Positions 50,271 through 62,453 of a DNA stretch of 64,000 bases are shown here, one piece after another. The stretch's first letter is position 1. Each line of letters begins with the position of its first letter. Location: the NCBI GenBank assembly GCA_963969395.1, contig OZ017795.1:42389063-42453062 (forward strand), given 5' to 3'. Source of the stretch: Pseudoscleropodium purum. Taxonomy: Eukaryota; Streptophyta; Bryopsida; Hypnales; Brachytheciaceae. Made by a program: the position numbers and the translations under genes. Under the pieces are notes generated by a model. That model worked only from the letters and a program-made list of their open reading frames with translations. It ran no database searches and was not told where the DNA came from.

Positions 50271-52232
50271 TGATCCACAACGTTGTTGCCTACCCTCCGC
50301 CCAACCCACAACTAATTAAATTGCAAATGTTTGCTATCTCACTTCACATACATCTTCCCCTTCTTCAAATGTGCAAATGGCTCCCATTACTCTTGCAAAT
50401 CCTCTTGCTTACATGTTTTTCCAAATTGTCGCCTTTGGGGACCATGATCTTCCTTCAATCGCTTCCAATACTACAGCTTTTGCAAATGACGTTTGTCAAA
50501 TTGCCTCATGCATTGAATTCACCCTCAAACCCATGTGAATTGGCAAGTCGAGACTTCCTACCACCTTTGCATGACGGTGCTGGGGGGTAATTTGCGTTGT
50601 TTCCGTGCCATCACTATCGTGGTGGTACATTTCAGATTTTCCTCACTCTCAATTTTTGGCGTTGGATTGGGATGCTTTGGCGATACCATAGTGGCCTCCA
50701 AGAGAGAAGGAAAGGGTGGCAATTCTATTAGTAAGAAATCAAACAAGCACATCTTTGAGATGCACTCCATGTCATCTCCAAATTGTAAATCAAATACTTG
50801 GATTGCCACAATTGCTGTGGCCGTAGGGAGACACTTCCTTAGTCCATGCGAATTCCTTGTTGACTCAAATGTGTGCACTCAAAAATTCTCGGGCAATTTC
50901 AGTCTTGGTGCCATCGCCACACAAGATGCTTGCACCCGCCTTGAACCTCAAGCGTACACAAGGAAAAATCACAAGCACAATGACAACATTCACAACATTC
51001 AAGCACAATTTGTCAAAGAAGAAAAAAAGATTTCATCGCCAATTCAAAGATTGAAAGCACAATGTGGGTAAGGAAATAGAGTTGCAAGTAGTTGAATGCA
51101 CCGATGATGGCGCTTGCAGCCCTGCACTCTCTTATGAAGTTTTGAGGAATGAGCACCTCAAATTGAAGAAACAACCCACTCATATTTGCTCAGCAAGTGA
51201 GCATATTAGCAATAGACCAAACGTACAACGACGTAGCCAAAATCAAATTTCCAACATACATTGATTGAAGGCAACCTCCATTTTCACATAGGAGTGAGTG
51301 CATAAGAAATTTGGTCTCTAACATCTCTTAGATTTTCACTCTCTCCAATTGAAAACGTAGCGAGAAAGATGAATGGCACAAAGCCCAAAACACATAGAAT
51401 CAAAAAAAATTCAAAAAGCATTGAATGCCTCCAAGAATTCCAAGTGCAAGAATTGTAGGAAGCATGAGTGATTCTAATTTCTAAACCTCTACATGTAGGT
51501 AGGAGAAGTGATTGCTAAACCCTGAGCAACTAGAAGAGACAAGCTGTGAAGATAGTTGCGACACCAATGACCCAGATGGACATGCAAGTGCAAACAATCA
51601 AAAAAGCAAATATGTTTGTTACTAATCCCAAAACTGCACAGGAAGGAAGGAATGCTAAAATTTGTTTCTTTTTGGACAATTGTATGCCATATTTTATTAG
51701 TTATATACATGCCAAATTTCAAAAGTTGATGAGTTTTTTGCAAAAGATTTTCAAAAGATTCTCAAATTACCTGAGTTGTCTAAAATTTTTTGTGCAACAT
51801 AATTTTTGATCTGGGCATCCAAAAATTATTTTTTCACGAAGGAGGTATGTGTCTACACACATTAATTGTGTCCATATTTCATGCACATTTGACCAAAAAT
51901 GACTTTATAGGAACATATATGAGATTTTTTGCATATGTTGAACGGACACTGGGTCCTCTAGTGGTTACCATCCTATGTTTCAATCTCCAAATAGCTGAGT
52001 TTTCTTTTGTCTATCCATGTTAAGAGAAATTTGTTGGTCCTTGTTCTGGCATTTCAATTAATGCTATTTGAATGTTCAATTCATTGTTGGAAAGATGAAG
52101 CGTATGTATACAGAGAAAGTAAACCTTTGATCACAATAAGTATAGTTTGGAAGTGCCAAAATTGTAACATTCAACTAGCTGATTGCTCAAAGCACTCACA
52201 ACTAGGACTAGCATATGCTTGGGGTCACCCTT
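50271..52232. other. Mixed patch then AT-rich spacer
   Basis: From 50,270 to about 51,270 the composition is less AT-biased. A 178-codon plus-strand frame (50535-51071) overlaps a 106-codon minus-strand frame (50558-50878). Neither shows a recognised domain. Given the transposase relic next door on the minus strand, the patch is more likely part of that element than a gene. After 51,300 it is AT-rich spacer. Confidence 0.3.
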
Positions 52233-52651
52233 TTAACTCCTAAAGGACCAAGCTGCATTTTTTGGCAATATAGTGAATTTGGGCAGCTCACTATAAATGG
52301 AGTTCTAATTATTTTGTGCTGAAATTTTCACTAAACATCTACCTGAGGAGTAGCTTCAAGGCTTGACAATTTTCGTAACTTTTGACTACATGGTCAAAAA
52401 GTTATTGCATGATATCTTTTAAAAGAAATAAAAATTTGAAATTGGTTCTTTAGGTTTATAGAAGAGTGGGAAGCTTTGAATCATTTTATTTTGATTAATG
52501 AGATGAAAGTTATGAGGAGTTTTAATTTGCAGGTAAGTATGGTTTTCACTAGTGAAAATTTCAGCATACAATAATTAAAACTCCATTTGTAGTGAGCTGC
52601 CCAAATTCACTGTGTTGCCAAAAAAACATAACTTGGTCCTCTAGAGGTTAA
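52233..52651. mobile_element. TTAA-flanked foldback element, copy 2
   Basis: TTAA is present at both borders (52233-52236 and 52648-52651). The left end continues CTCCTAAAGGACCAAG; the right end on the minus strand continues CCTCTAGAGGACCAAG. The arms remain complementary for about 100 bases, through GTGAATTTGGGCAGCTCACT to GCTGAAATTTTCACTA. The core between them matches the element at 22.9 kb. At 419 bp it has no coding capacity. Confidence 0.8.
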
Positions 52652-53525
52652 TTGGAGTGCCAAAGTTGTAAATTTGTGACATTAACAGTATCTTACCCCC
52701 TTCATTTCGTAGGAGATGAACTTCTGCAATGATTTTTTACCAGGGTGAGAAATGATGAAATTTGGATTAGTCTATGACGGAGGGCACAGATATTTTGGGC
52801 ACGGAGGACGAAAATCATCCATTGCGTCTTCAAACAGCTACTTAGAGCCGCTCAGTTAGCGTGCACGACAGCGCAATGAAAGCTTCTTCGTCGAGACTTA
52901 ATCACGATGTGAGCTTATTTATGTACCAACCATCAATGAAGCTGTTTCAGACGGCGGGAAGTCTGTACCCCAGCAGGCGAGCAAAACTCCAGGCGGGATG
53001 AGAGTTCTTCGTTCTTTCACAGAGAGGTACCGATCCCGCAGACGGCAAGTAATCTAGCTCTCTCTTGATGCATGTAGAGCGTTTCCTTCATATAATTTTC
53101 ACAGTAAGTTATGCATCACCAAGGGGCATTACATTTTTCAGGCATGATCGAGGAGTTTGAGTCATCACACTACTGTCTGCATGTAGAGCGCACGGTCGAT
53201 CGAGACACCCGCGCGCAACTCTTAACTGTAGTGCATTGAAGCGTTTTACAAGCTGGTATGTTTACGTCCTGGCTTGCCTTCTGACCGGTACCTGATTTTG
53301 TCCGATCCTGTGCGCCGGCCGGCCAGTAAGTGCCCCAGTTGCGTACATTGATTTAAATTTGAGAGTGCGGTACTCCAGTAGCCTGCAATTCAGAAATATC
53401 CATAGTATTAATTGACCTTCAATTCTCGACCAGCGTTGCGATCAAGTGATAGTGACGCCGTCACGGTGGGCTCGGATCTCTTTGGACCCTCCAAGTCTCA
53501 CGAGTTTGATTCTGGATCCAACGAC
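52652..53525 (+). promoter_or_regulatory. Promoter and 5' leader of the F-box gene
   Basis: Composition shifts to gene-like at about 52,780. A possible leader donor (ACAGAGAG|GTACCG near 53,027) and an acceptor (CTCGACCAG near 53,430) suggest an intron in the 5' UTR. A short upstream ATG near 53,000 would not join the main frame if that intron is used. The main frame is open back to 53412, with no ATG before 53526. Confidence 0.4.
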
Positions 53526-54695
53526 ATGATCGCAGAGGATCAAGTGGACTTGGACAGTTTGCCTAAAGAACTCAAGGTCCAAGTTCTACAACACCTTCCA
53601 TACGAGCACATCTTTCGGTTGAAGTCCCTATCCAAATCTTGGAAGGCGTTTATCGATGCGCTGCTGCCCACGCTGATGCTGCGGGAGAGTCCCTCCAGCA
53701 CAAACACATTGACTGCGTGCTATTTCTTCCTTGCCCATGGAGCCTGGCAATGGGCAGGATTCGATCCCACCAGGGGCAAATGGAGACAACTGCCGCCGCT
53801 CACGCCGTTCCTCCCTCCCCACTGCGCACCCGACCTCGATCTCTTCAAGGAGTTTCTTGTTTGCAGCAAAGCTGGGCTTGTGTGCGTCAACTTCTCGAAA
53901 TCGCCTGATGAGGAAAGGCTGGTCGTCTTCAATCCTCTCTCTGGCCAGTGGAGAGAGCTGCCCCCCTTGATCCACCGCCGGAACCCCGTTCTAATGCACA
54001 TGCTGGTGCATTCTAACTCGAAGTCGTACCAACTAGTTGTGGTAGGCAGCTCTCGATCAGGTGACGAGGCTTCATCCAAAATCACGGAGCTTTACGACTC
54101 AAAAACAGGGGAATGGGAGAAAGTGAGTGATACACCAGGTCCTGCGTTTGCAGTCAACGAGTATCAGTCTGGAGTGTACCAAAATGGCCACATCTTGGGC
54201 CTAGGATTTGTTGAGCTTCAGGACGGTCAAGTGGTGAAAGGTTGTGTGGGCTTCAATGTGACGGAACGGAGGTGGTGTGCTTCTCCTCTGCCTGGAGACC
54301 TGATGAGCTGCACCATTCTGCAACTGGTCGAGAGCTGCGGACAAGTGTATTTGTTCTCTGAGAGAGAGACTGCGCAAGTGACTGAGCACTGTATTGATAG
54401 GCTGGACTTTGCTGAGGGTAGGACTTGCCATTTGGTGAATGTTATGAAGCAAATCAAGAAAGGTGGCAAGAGTCTGGAAGTGTACCCGGAGTTTGCTTTG
54501 GTTCCATTTGCGGAGTTCCAGTTGTGTGTATACAACACTGTTGATCATGCTGGGGAGGTATATGACATACGGGGTCAGGGAGTGCGTACAGCGCTGCCAG
54601 CTTTGCCTGAAAACGGATTTAGAGGCGACCTGGGTTTCTTTAGCTTGAACCCTATGTCGTTCGTAGTGGAGCCTCGGTTCAGTAGCCAAGCTTAG
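53526..54695 (+). CDS. F-box protein with kelch/FBA-like C-terminal region
   Basis: From the first in-frame ATG the product is 389 aa. The F-box lies just after the start: LDSLPKELKVQVLQHLPYEH then LKSLSKSWKAFIDALL, the surface that binds SKP1 in an SCF ubiquitin ligase. The rest resembles the kelch/F-box-associated beta-propeller half of plant F-box proteins, with repeated blocks such as GFDPTRGKWRQLPPL, VFNPLSGQWRELPPL, ELYDSKTGEWEKVSDTPGP and GFNVTERRW, each ending in an aromatic residue after a basic or charged one. The propeller would choose the substrate, which cannot be told from sequence. The coding part is a single exon. The frame is open upstream to 53412, so a spliced N-terminal extension is possible. 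Confidence 0.85.
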   Translation: MIAEDQVDLDSLPKELKVQVLQHLPYEHIFRLKSLSKSWKAFIDALLPTLMLRESPSSTNTLTACYFFLAHGAWQWAGFDPTRGKWRQLPPLTPFLPPHCAPDLDLFKEFLVCSKAGLVCVNFSKSPDEERLVVFNPLSGQWRELPPLIHRRNPVLMHMLVHSNSKSYQLVVVGSSRSGDEASSKITELYDSKTGEWEKVSDTPGPAFAVNEYQSGVYQNGHILGLGFVELQDGQVVKGCVGFNVTERRWCASPLPGDLMSCTILQLVESCGQVYLFSERETAQVTEHCIDRLDFAEGRTCHLVNVMKQIKKGGKSLEVYPEFALVPFAEFQLCVYNTVDHAGEVYDIRGQGVRTALPALPENGFRGDLGFFSLNPMSFVVEPRFSSQA

Positions 54696-57019
54696 AGTGA
54701 AGTAACATAGGTCTTGCTGTCTTATAAATGGACCAACTTACAAGTATGGTTGGGGTCAATCTATGTAATTATTTGACTCGCTCTGTTATGCATGTGTTAT
54801 AAAGGATTTATGTAATTATTTGCATCCAATGTGTACTTCGATTGCCAAGCCATTCAAAATAGTGGCAACACAGATTTGCTGCAAGTTGAAGTTGAAAGAC
54901 CTCAAATGGACAAATGACAATTATCTCCAAAAACCAACAGTCTGTGCCATTTATAGTTGTGATATCATTTTATACCCACTTTCCTTAAGTTTGTCAATGT
55001 GTATGGGGCTACGTAGCAACTAACATGAACCACCTTCTCCATTACAATATTACATGTCAATAGTGAAAAATTATATGGAGTAAAATATTAAAGACGTAAA
55101 ATCAATAACATTGAAGAAACTTGATTAACCCTTGAGTACCCCAATGCCTCAAATATGACCTCTTCAAATTGAAAGATTTCTTCATTTGGCTATTATAATC
55201 TTCTCAACGGTACAATCAAAGGGCATGATCCTTTCCCCTTAACTTTGGGTTTATCTTCACTACCAATCAATATGTCATTAACATGAGTTGAGTGCTCAAG
55301 GATTAAAGGTCTTGGGTTTGAAATTCCTAGGATTATGATGAAATGTTCAATAAATAATCATCAACTAATAACAATGGGTGATTTCTACTTCAACAATGTT
55401 CTACAATTAATCCCATTGTTAAAAAGTTGTTAAAGAGTGAATTCTCAGTTAGTACATTGTGTTGTCCTAGTAGTGTATGTGGTATTAATTTACAAAAGTT
55501 ACACTATTTTGAATTAGTATAGGTTGAAATATTACTATATTGTACCAATTTCCACAAAAATAAATTTTTATGCAAGGTGACAATAATTTTCTAGATGACG
55601 CTAATTTCTGTCACTTATAAGATATATCAGTGTAGTGCTGTGCAAGTAAAGTTGGCAATTGTTGTCCATTTATTTAATTCCGACACCTGAGTCAATTACC
55701 GAGTCTCCGCACCCATCTGATTACTTGGTGCGCACAGTACGTTATTGTTTGAACACCACCGAGATCATTCCTCAAGGTTCCACCGATTTGTACACCTGAA
55801 GGCACAAGAACATTCTTAAACCCAGACACTATATTGATCATCCAGAGTCCCATGAAATACTGACAATATACGAAATGGGGCATTAGAGAAATGCGCAGGT
55901 GTTGAGAGTCCAGGCAGCATCCCTTTCTCGAACTTGCCAAACTTCTAATTATCACATTTCGTGCAACACCTCCTCAGTGAACATCGGATGGGGTATATTA
56001 GAGAAGATGGTGTTAAAGACGTCTTGGTGTAGTTGTCTTATTTTCGTATTCCTTGGACGATTGTGATTGATCCTGTTCCGAACCGGCTCAGCTCAACTTG
56101 ACAGCCTCACGACACGATCTCTCGGTCTTTCCGCCTAGCACTGCCTTCACGAACATGGTATTCGCTCAGGCAGTACATTTGCATGCTTTTGAAAAGAAAC
56201 GAACCTCGTGAATTTGCCCCAATTCACTTCAGTGACTTGCATACAACTTCTAGATCTTTGCAATTCACAAGTAAGGCAACATGATTGCGCTCTACCCTCC
56301 TGACCACTGAAATAATGGGCCTACAGACGACCACAAACCTCCAGGTTTGTAATCTGGCTTCCATCATCACCATCCAAATCTTCTCTGCTCAAGCCACACA
56401 TACAGTAGGATGTCAGTAAAAAACAGTCGTGTCACCGCGCCAGTGACTTTGACCTGCACTTGAGATACCAAGTGAACCTTGAACAGATATGCACTCTTAT
56501 CTTATCCTGAATAGATGCAAATTGTTCATAGAGATTTATGGAACTCCAAATTCCTAAAGCATAATCGATAATAATTCCGGTCATCACAAAGAAGAATGAT
56601 CAACCCAGCAGCCCACTGCGCTCACAATCACTTCAGAGATTAGTGCCCGGGATCGGGACATCCAAAACACGATACCAGGTTTACGGCAGACAAGACTTGG
56701 ATATTCATCTTTTTAGGAAATGTTATGAACGTTACGGAAATCACATGTTCAAAACCATTTTCGGCAAAAACATTTATATTTGTGGCAAAACGCAAGGGAT
56801 TTTAGGAATTGACAGTTAAGCAATCAATACTTGACTAAATTTCACTCAAGGGGCGGATGATCAGGCACCAGCAGTTCAGAATTCTCTACATCAAACTGGT
56901 CTCCCAGGACAGAATAAGAACTAAAAACTATGCCGAATTTGCAATTCGCCTCCCTCCCTCGCTCAGACTGTCTGCAGCTCCTGTCCATAGCAATCAACCA
57001 GGCAAGGAGATAGAGTAAG
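54696..57019. other. 3' flank of the F-box gene, AT-rich spacer, then a gene-like patch
   Basis: The first few hundred bases hold the F-box 3' UTR. AT-rich spacer follows to about 55,660. From 55,690 to 57,000 composition is gene-like. On the minus strand a candidate exon of about 55,799-55,867, following a TATATTGTCAG acceptor, encodes YFMGLWMINIVSGFKNVLVP and ends at a TTCAG|GTGTAC donor. I do not recognise the protein. The patch could be the long 3' part of the recycling factor transcript or an independent minus-strand gene. Confidence 0.3.
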
Positions 57020-60000
57020 TCATGCGCTAATCACAACTTTCTCCTCGTAATCACACATAACGCTCTTGAGTAGTAGCGGCAGGGCACCTTTCGAGAAAAA
57101 TTGCAAGAAAGAAACATTCAGAGAAAATGAAGAGAAATTAAAGCTCTTACATACTCTCACACGTGAAGGCAATGGCAAATTGGCTTAACCCCTATATGCC
57201 TAAGGCAACATATTCTGGTATCTAAAACTATGAGGCTAAATCTTCTAAAATTACTATTTTTAGTATTTTCTTTTAAGTTGAATACCCTCTAAAGTCTATT
57301 TGTAACACCAAATATACAAATATTTTGAAAAAAACTGTTTATGATTTTTCTATTCAAGAACTTGTGCATTGCAAATCTTGATTTCCTAGTATTAAGGGCT
57401 CTTCGAGATGAGCTTCAGATACACTAGATCTCAGGGGTAAAATCACATTGAAAATTCATTTTAAAAACTTGTAGAGTATCTTTTGAGAAGCTATAAATTG
57501 ATTATAACCATTACGGTTATACATGTCATGTTCTTTAACCACATATTTTTTTCATGAACACAAACTTAGACTTGACATGTAAAAAGAGGATTGAAAGACT
57601 TCAAATCAATTTCAAATTTCAAACCCCTTGTGATCAAACATTACAGTCTTTCAATCCATGACTGATATTGTTGTCTTTTGATTTTGTAAGTGATCCGCAA
57701 CTCGTCTAGTTTTAGATTTCACAGTTACAATTCGAAAAATATTGATTAAAATTAACAATACTTCGGCCTTTTCATTTCATACCAATTCACAAGGTGCCAA
57801 GGTTCTCAAGAATATTGTGCTTTTAAGGACCTTCGAGGCTGTCAATCAATATTACGGTTCAATGAGTCAAAAACCCATAATAGAACTTGCTATTGAATCG
57901 AGGCAATTATTTTAAAAAGACAAGCCCCTGTCTTAAAAGTAGATATGGAAAAGGATTACCTTTTCTTTCTGCTTGAATAGGGTCTCAAGCTTCTTAATAT
58001 ACTCGTCAGTCATTTTCTGCATAATATCAGCAACAACATGAGAGCTCACCTGGAGAGTGTCTGTCAAGAAAGTTCAATCCAAGAAGCGTAAGCATTTTCT
58101 AAAAGTGAAAATTTCAAAATACAAATAGTGAATCACCTGAATATCCCCAGACAAATCCTTCACATTGTCCTCTGAGAGCTTTTTCTCCTGTAATAAGAAC
58201 AAACATTCAGCACTCTCCAGGTAATCTCCTAACTCATATAAAAGCTTTTACTCTTTCTAAAGAAGATAGAGAACCCATTTCCGGGGCGTTTTGAGCGGTT
58301 TCATTATTGGAATGGATTTCTGAATTTTTTTTTTATTCCAGGGTGGTGTCGTCATTCTCCAGATGCTTGCTCTAAAAATACGAATTATTTGGTTATTGCA
58401 TGAGCAAGTTATAGACTGCTGAAGTTCGAAGTAGCAAGGTCAAACAAGAGACTAGAATACACTTCGACCATGAGAGCTGCAAATCTATTGGAAACATCGA
58501 TCACGACAATAGAAACTAGAAGTGTCGAATCTCGTACGAGTCCCATGCTTTTATGAGACTTGCATTAGAAATGGGCGACTATTTCAAACCCCGGGAAGGG
58601 AACCCCACGCAAATGGGGTCCCAACCTTTGTCTCATACGGTGCTTAAAATCAGTATCAAGTTCAAACTATCATTCAAGTAAGAGGTCATGAGTAATGATT
58701 TGGCAGTGTTTTCATAACTCAATTGACTAGCTTATATACATGCAATGGAAATTGGTAGATAGAGGCAGTGGTGACCTTTTCCAGTTTTTCGTATGACTTG
58801 ATGGCATCTCTCCTCACGTTCCGGATGCCAACCTGTGACGGAAGGATTTCAAACAAGGTCAGGGTATACGCAACAGATAAGAAACAACCGCTCCGTGACC
58901 AGCTAAAATAGAACCCCCCGGGTTTGGAAGATAGGACCTTATAAGAGATGTACGTATCATTGCAAAAATGAAGGAATAAAATTTCTTCTATCAAGTCCCC
59001 ATTGGTAAATTTCACCACCTTCCATAAAGTTTCTTGAGAGATGGAAATTAACTCTAATTTGTATGGAAGGGGTCACTCTTGGTCATTTGGGAACTAAAGG
59101 GTAAAGGAAGTTTGTGAATAGAGTCCAAGCTTCCATCATTAAAAGCTCTCAGTCGCCTCAAAATATGAGCCGTTCTGGTCCACTATCTTCAAGTATCAGG
59201 GAACTTCTAATCGTATCAAGACATGCAGACTTCAGATAATCGATTCTACAATTGTAACCGTGAACATAAGTCAACCCTGGAGGGACGCTGAGGCCAAAAA
59301 GTGGTCGATGGATGACTTTCAAGATTACTGCAGAAATGGAGAATACACCAATTGGTCCAAAAATGGATCGATTTCGGCAAAGTACCTTGCTGCTAGGTCT
59401 CGTCCTTCCAGGGTTAATGCTATCCGCAACCTACATATGCTGGATAGTTTATATGCTAACAGACAATAAATAGGGTAGACAGGATCAGTAAAGTTCAATA
59501 CCTTGCCGTCTTCAGTGAGCTTGGAAACCAACTTCAGAAGTTCCTGGCATGCAAAACAGCGTCGGACATCACTTCAGGTAGTTCATTAATCAAAACAAAG
59601 ATGCACGTACCAAAAGTCGTTCAAAACGTAACAGATAGGCACCATCACACTTGTCCCGCAGAACCACAAAACATATGTCACGCCCACGAGCAGAAAGAAA
59701 TTAAAAATCCAACACACGAACACTACATCCAGGTGCAAAAGTTAAAAAATCGATGATTTGTCGGGTACCTTCCTTCTGTCTGCCGTAAGTTGAGGAACGT
59801 TAAGCCGAATCACATTGCCATCATTGTTTGGTGTAATACCAACATCCGACTTAACAAGAGCTTTCTCTATCGAAGTTAAACTGTATCAAGTCAACGCCCA
59901 CAAAACATCAGAACACTTACATCCGGAAAAACGGAATTGCCGAAGCACAATGAGCAAAAAGCAGGCAAAATATCACCTGGATTTGTCAAAAGGCGTCACG

Positions 60001-61588
60001 AGGATCGTACTACCATCTGGAGTGCTAACTTGCGCAATACTCTTGAGGATAACATTGGTTCCGTAGTACTCCACCTTGCATTCAATGGCATACATAAGTC
60101 AAGGAGAGGCGCCCGAAATATTTGGTATTCCAAGAACGAATGCAATTCAATTGAGTTGTCAAGTCTTGGACCTGAAGTTCAGAGTTGACAGTTTCGAAAA
60201 GGATGTTCACAATAAAACACCACAAACGGCTTGATTCATAAAATCATACTTCTAATGAAAATCGATCATTTACGTAATCAAAAATATGATCCAAACATTA
60301 AACCAACGTATGATTGACCACAACGCTTTGCAAATGATGCATCTCGAGACATAGTGAAGATAGGTGGAAAGACTCACCTGAACACGATCTAACAAACTAG
60401 GGCTAGCTCGGCCAGTCCGCACGGTGTTAAAGGTGGACTTGGTAGCCTCTAATGTTTTCTCCATCCTCTCCATCTACCGCAACTCAAGATACTCCAACGT
60501 CAGTAACAAATTCAGAACATTAGTAGCACACAGAACTACTGAATGTTGTAGATCTATGCAGGAATGTCTACTCCAATGATCAGCTGTCAGCATACAAGGC
60601 ATTTGTAATCACAGCTGATATCCCACACTATAATACTCAAAAACTCTCCAAACTAGAAATCTGCCAGCCAAAGACTATATTCATTATAAGGATTGAAACT
60701 ACTCACGGCATCCAACTCAATCATCTCCTTCTCTGCTTCCACATCTTCAGCAGTAGCTCCCCTGATAGCAAGTGACCTGTTTGACAAAACCTCTCCGAGA
60801 CAGCATCAATACTGTAGGCCTCACCAAAAGCAATATGCAAACATTTCGCAAGCATGATGCTGGTGGTAGATGCACTAGCTCCCATGCTAAACTACAATGC
60901 AACCACTACACTCTTTTGAAGAAACAAGGTTCTGAGGTTCTGAAAAATTATCTTGCTCCACAAACTTTTAGACATCATCGTCAAGAGAATCTTCCCTCCC
61001 ATATACATGGGGAGGTCATTGTATAATCATGGAAACCATAAGGGCTAGGGAAACCATAAAGTGGGATTCATGCGATCATCGAGAGCACAAGGAGATCTCT
61101 CCATGAATTATAGGGAAGACTCTCTTGGTGATGGTGTGTAAAAGTTCCTGAAACAATCCCCGTCCACTCCTCTCTAATCGTAAAACCCTAGGGAACCCCA
61201 ACTGCTACACTTTGACATAGTTTGAATGTGTGACAAGTGTAGGATAGTGTGCAGATATTCTAGAAAATCATTTAGGATCGTCGTAATAAGAGGTGAAAGC
61301 GTATGTTTTCTGAAAACCCGTTCAAAAGTGCTTGAAAAATGCTTACTTCGAAGGTCTTCCCAAGATGCTGATAGAAGAAACGCCGCTTGACTTCCGCAGT
61401 GTAACTGTGGCAAGGCTCCACTGCCGTGACAACACGACACCTCCAACAGCCTTGACCCTACACAGATCTAGAACAACGTGACTGGGGCATAAGCACTAAA
61501 ACCATCGAACGGCGTCTAGAATGTTAACCATGTCACTAAATTATTCATTTAAACCTTGCATTGCAGACGCCGTCCCCAGCAATTGCAT
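57020..61588 (-). CDS. RRF: Chloroplast-type ribosome recycling factor
   Basis: Eleven exons join in phase to about 255 aa: 61555-61588, 61347-61457, 60707-60792, 60378-60473, 59977-60074, 59769-59880, 59502-59543, 58776-58832, 58137-58187, 57960-58016 and 57020-57043. The product frees ribosomes from mRNA after termination, with EF-G. Family motifs in order are [35 protein letters not shown] with [98 protein letters not shown] and [19 protein letters not shown]. The first 50 or so residues have no bacterial counterpart and look like a plastid transit peptide. Core exons are very secure; exon 1, the start of exon 3 and the last 24-base exon (EKVVISA, stop) are tentative. The last intron (57,044-57,959) contains a TTAA-family element. 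Confidence 0.9.
57185..57730. mobile_element. TTAA-type element in the last intron of the recycling factor gene
   Basis: The left end reads TTAACCCCTATATGCCTAAGGC. From there to about 57,720 the sequence aligns, with substitutions and gaps, to the reverse complement of the element at 62,454-63,092. Shared blocks include TGATTTTTCTATTCAAG, AAGGGCTCTT/AAGAGCTCTT, AAAATCACATT and TTTTGAGAAGC(T/C)ATAAATTG. The matching right terminus is not found, so this copy seems truncated or badly decayed. It lies on the non-coding side of a minus-strand intron. Confidence 0.65.
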
Positions 61589-62453
61589 CCCGTCGGAAGG
61601 CCGAATTCTAGCTTAAAATTCAAAAGACAGGAATGCCCGGCTCATTCTTACATGTTGGGGAAGAGGAGCTGCATTGCACGGAAGACATGGTGGCTTCTTT
61701 CATCTTCACAATGCTACATGACGCAACAGAAACTGTCGCACAAAGCGACGACATTGTTGGAAACGAATCTCCACTCCCTTCTCTCCCCCTTCCACCTCTG
61801 CATAAGTAACACCAACCCCATCAAATTCTCAAACTTCGGAGACTCTCCGGAGGGAAGAATTCAAACGTGTCGAATTTTGATCAGAGGTGAGGTATTAGGG
61901 TTCTTGGGATAAAGTGCCGTTTCATGGCAATTCGCTGCAACATTTGTGCAATCCCAGAAACAAGATGAAGAAGCCGCTGTGACGTGAAAAACTACGCCTA
62001 AGCATGAGAAGAATTGGTGGGGGGAATACAAGAACAAAACAAAACAAGGCGCCAACTCTACCGGAAAGAGGGACCGACAAGCTGGCAGCCCATTGCCAGA
62101 AAGATAACGAAGCGAACTGACCTCGATTGGGGATCAAATTCGACGAAACTTGGCTCCACGGGAGCAGTGCAGTGGCAAGCAGGCAATGTCAGCGAGTGAG
62201 CGGAACCCGCAGTCCGGGAAGGCGGAATTGCGCCGCGGAGAGGATTAAATCACACTGCAGTCCAAGGGCAAGACGAAGACTGAAGTGTGTATCAGCTCCC
62301 GTCTCTAGACAGAGCTATCCACGCCAGAGGATCGGTTCGCGTGATTGAGAACGCGTTCCCTTTCTCGATTCTCAGCCACGCACGTTGCATGGAAGGAAAC
62401 CTCCGCCACTGACATAAATAAAGTCACATAAGGGAGCCGACCCTTTTCTAACA
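61589..62453 (-). promoter_or_regulatory. 5' flank and leader of the recycling factor gene
   Basis: Gene-like composition continues to about 62,420. The many short open frames on both strands show no domain. This is taken as promoter and 5' leader. The boundary with AT-rich DNA at about 62,430 is sharp and coincides with the start of the TTAA-type element. Confidence 0.4.

Noticed and set aside
50535..51071. A 178-codon plus-strand open frame
   Set aside because: It shows no recognised domain, overlaps an open frame on the other strand, and sits beside a decayed minus-strand transposase, so it is more likely a chance frame within a repeat.
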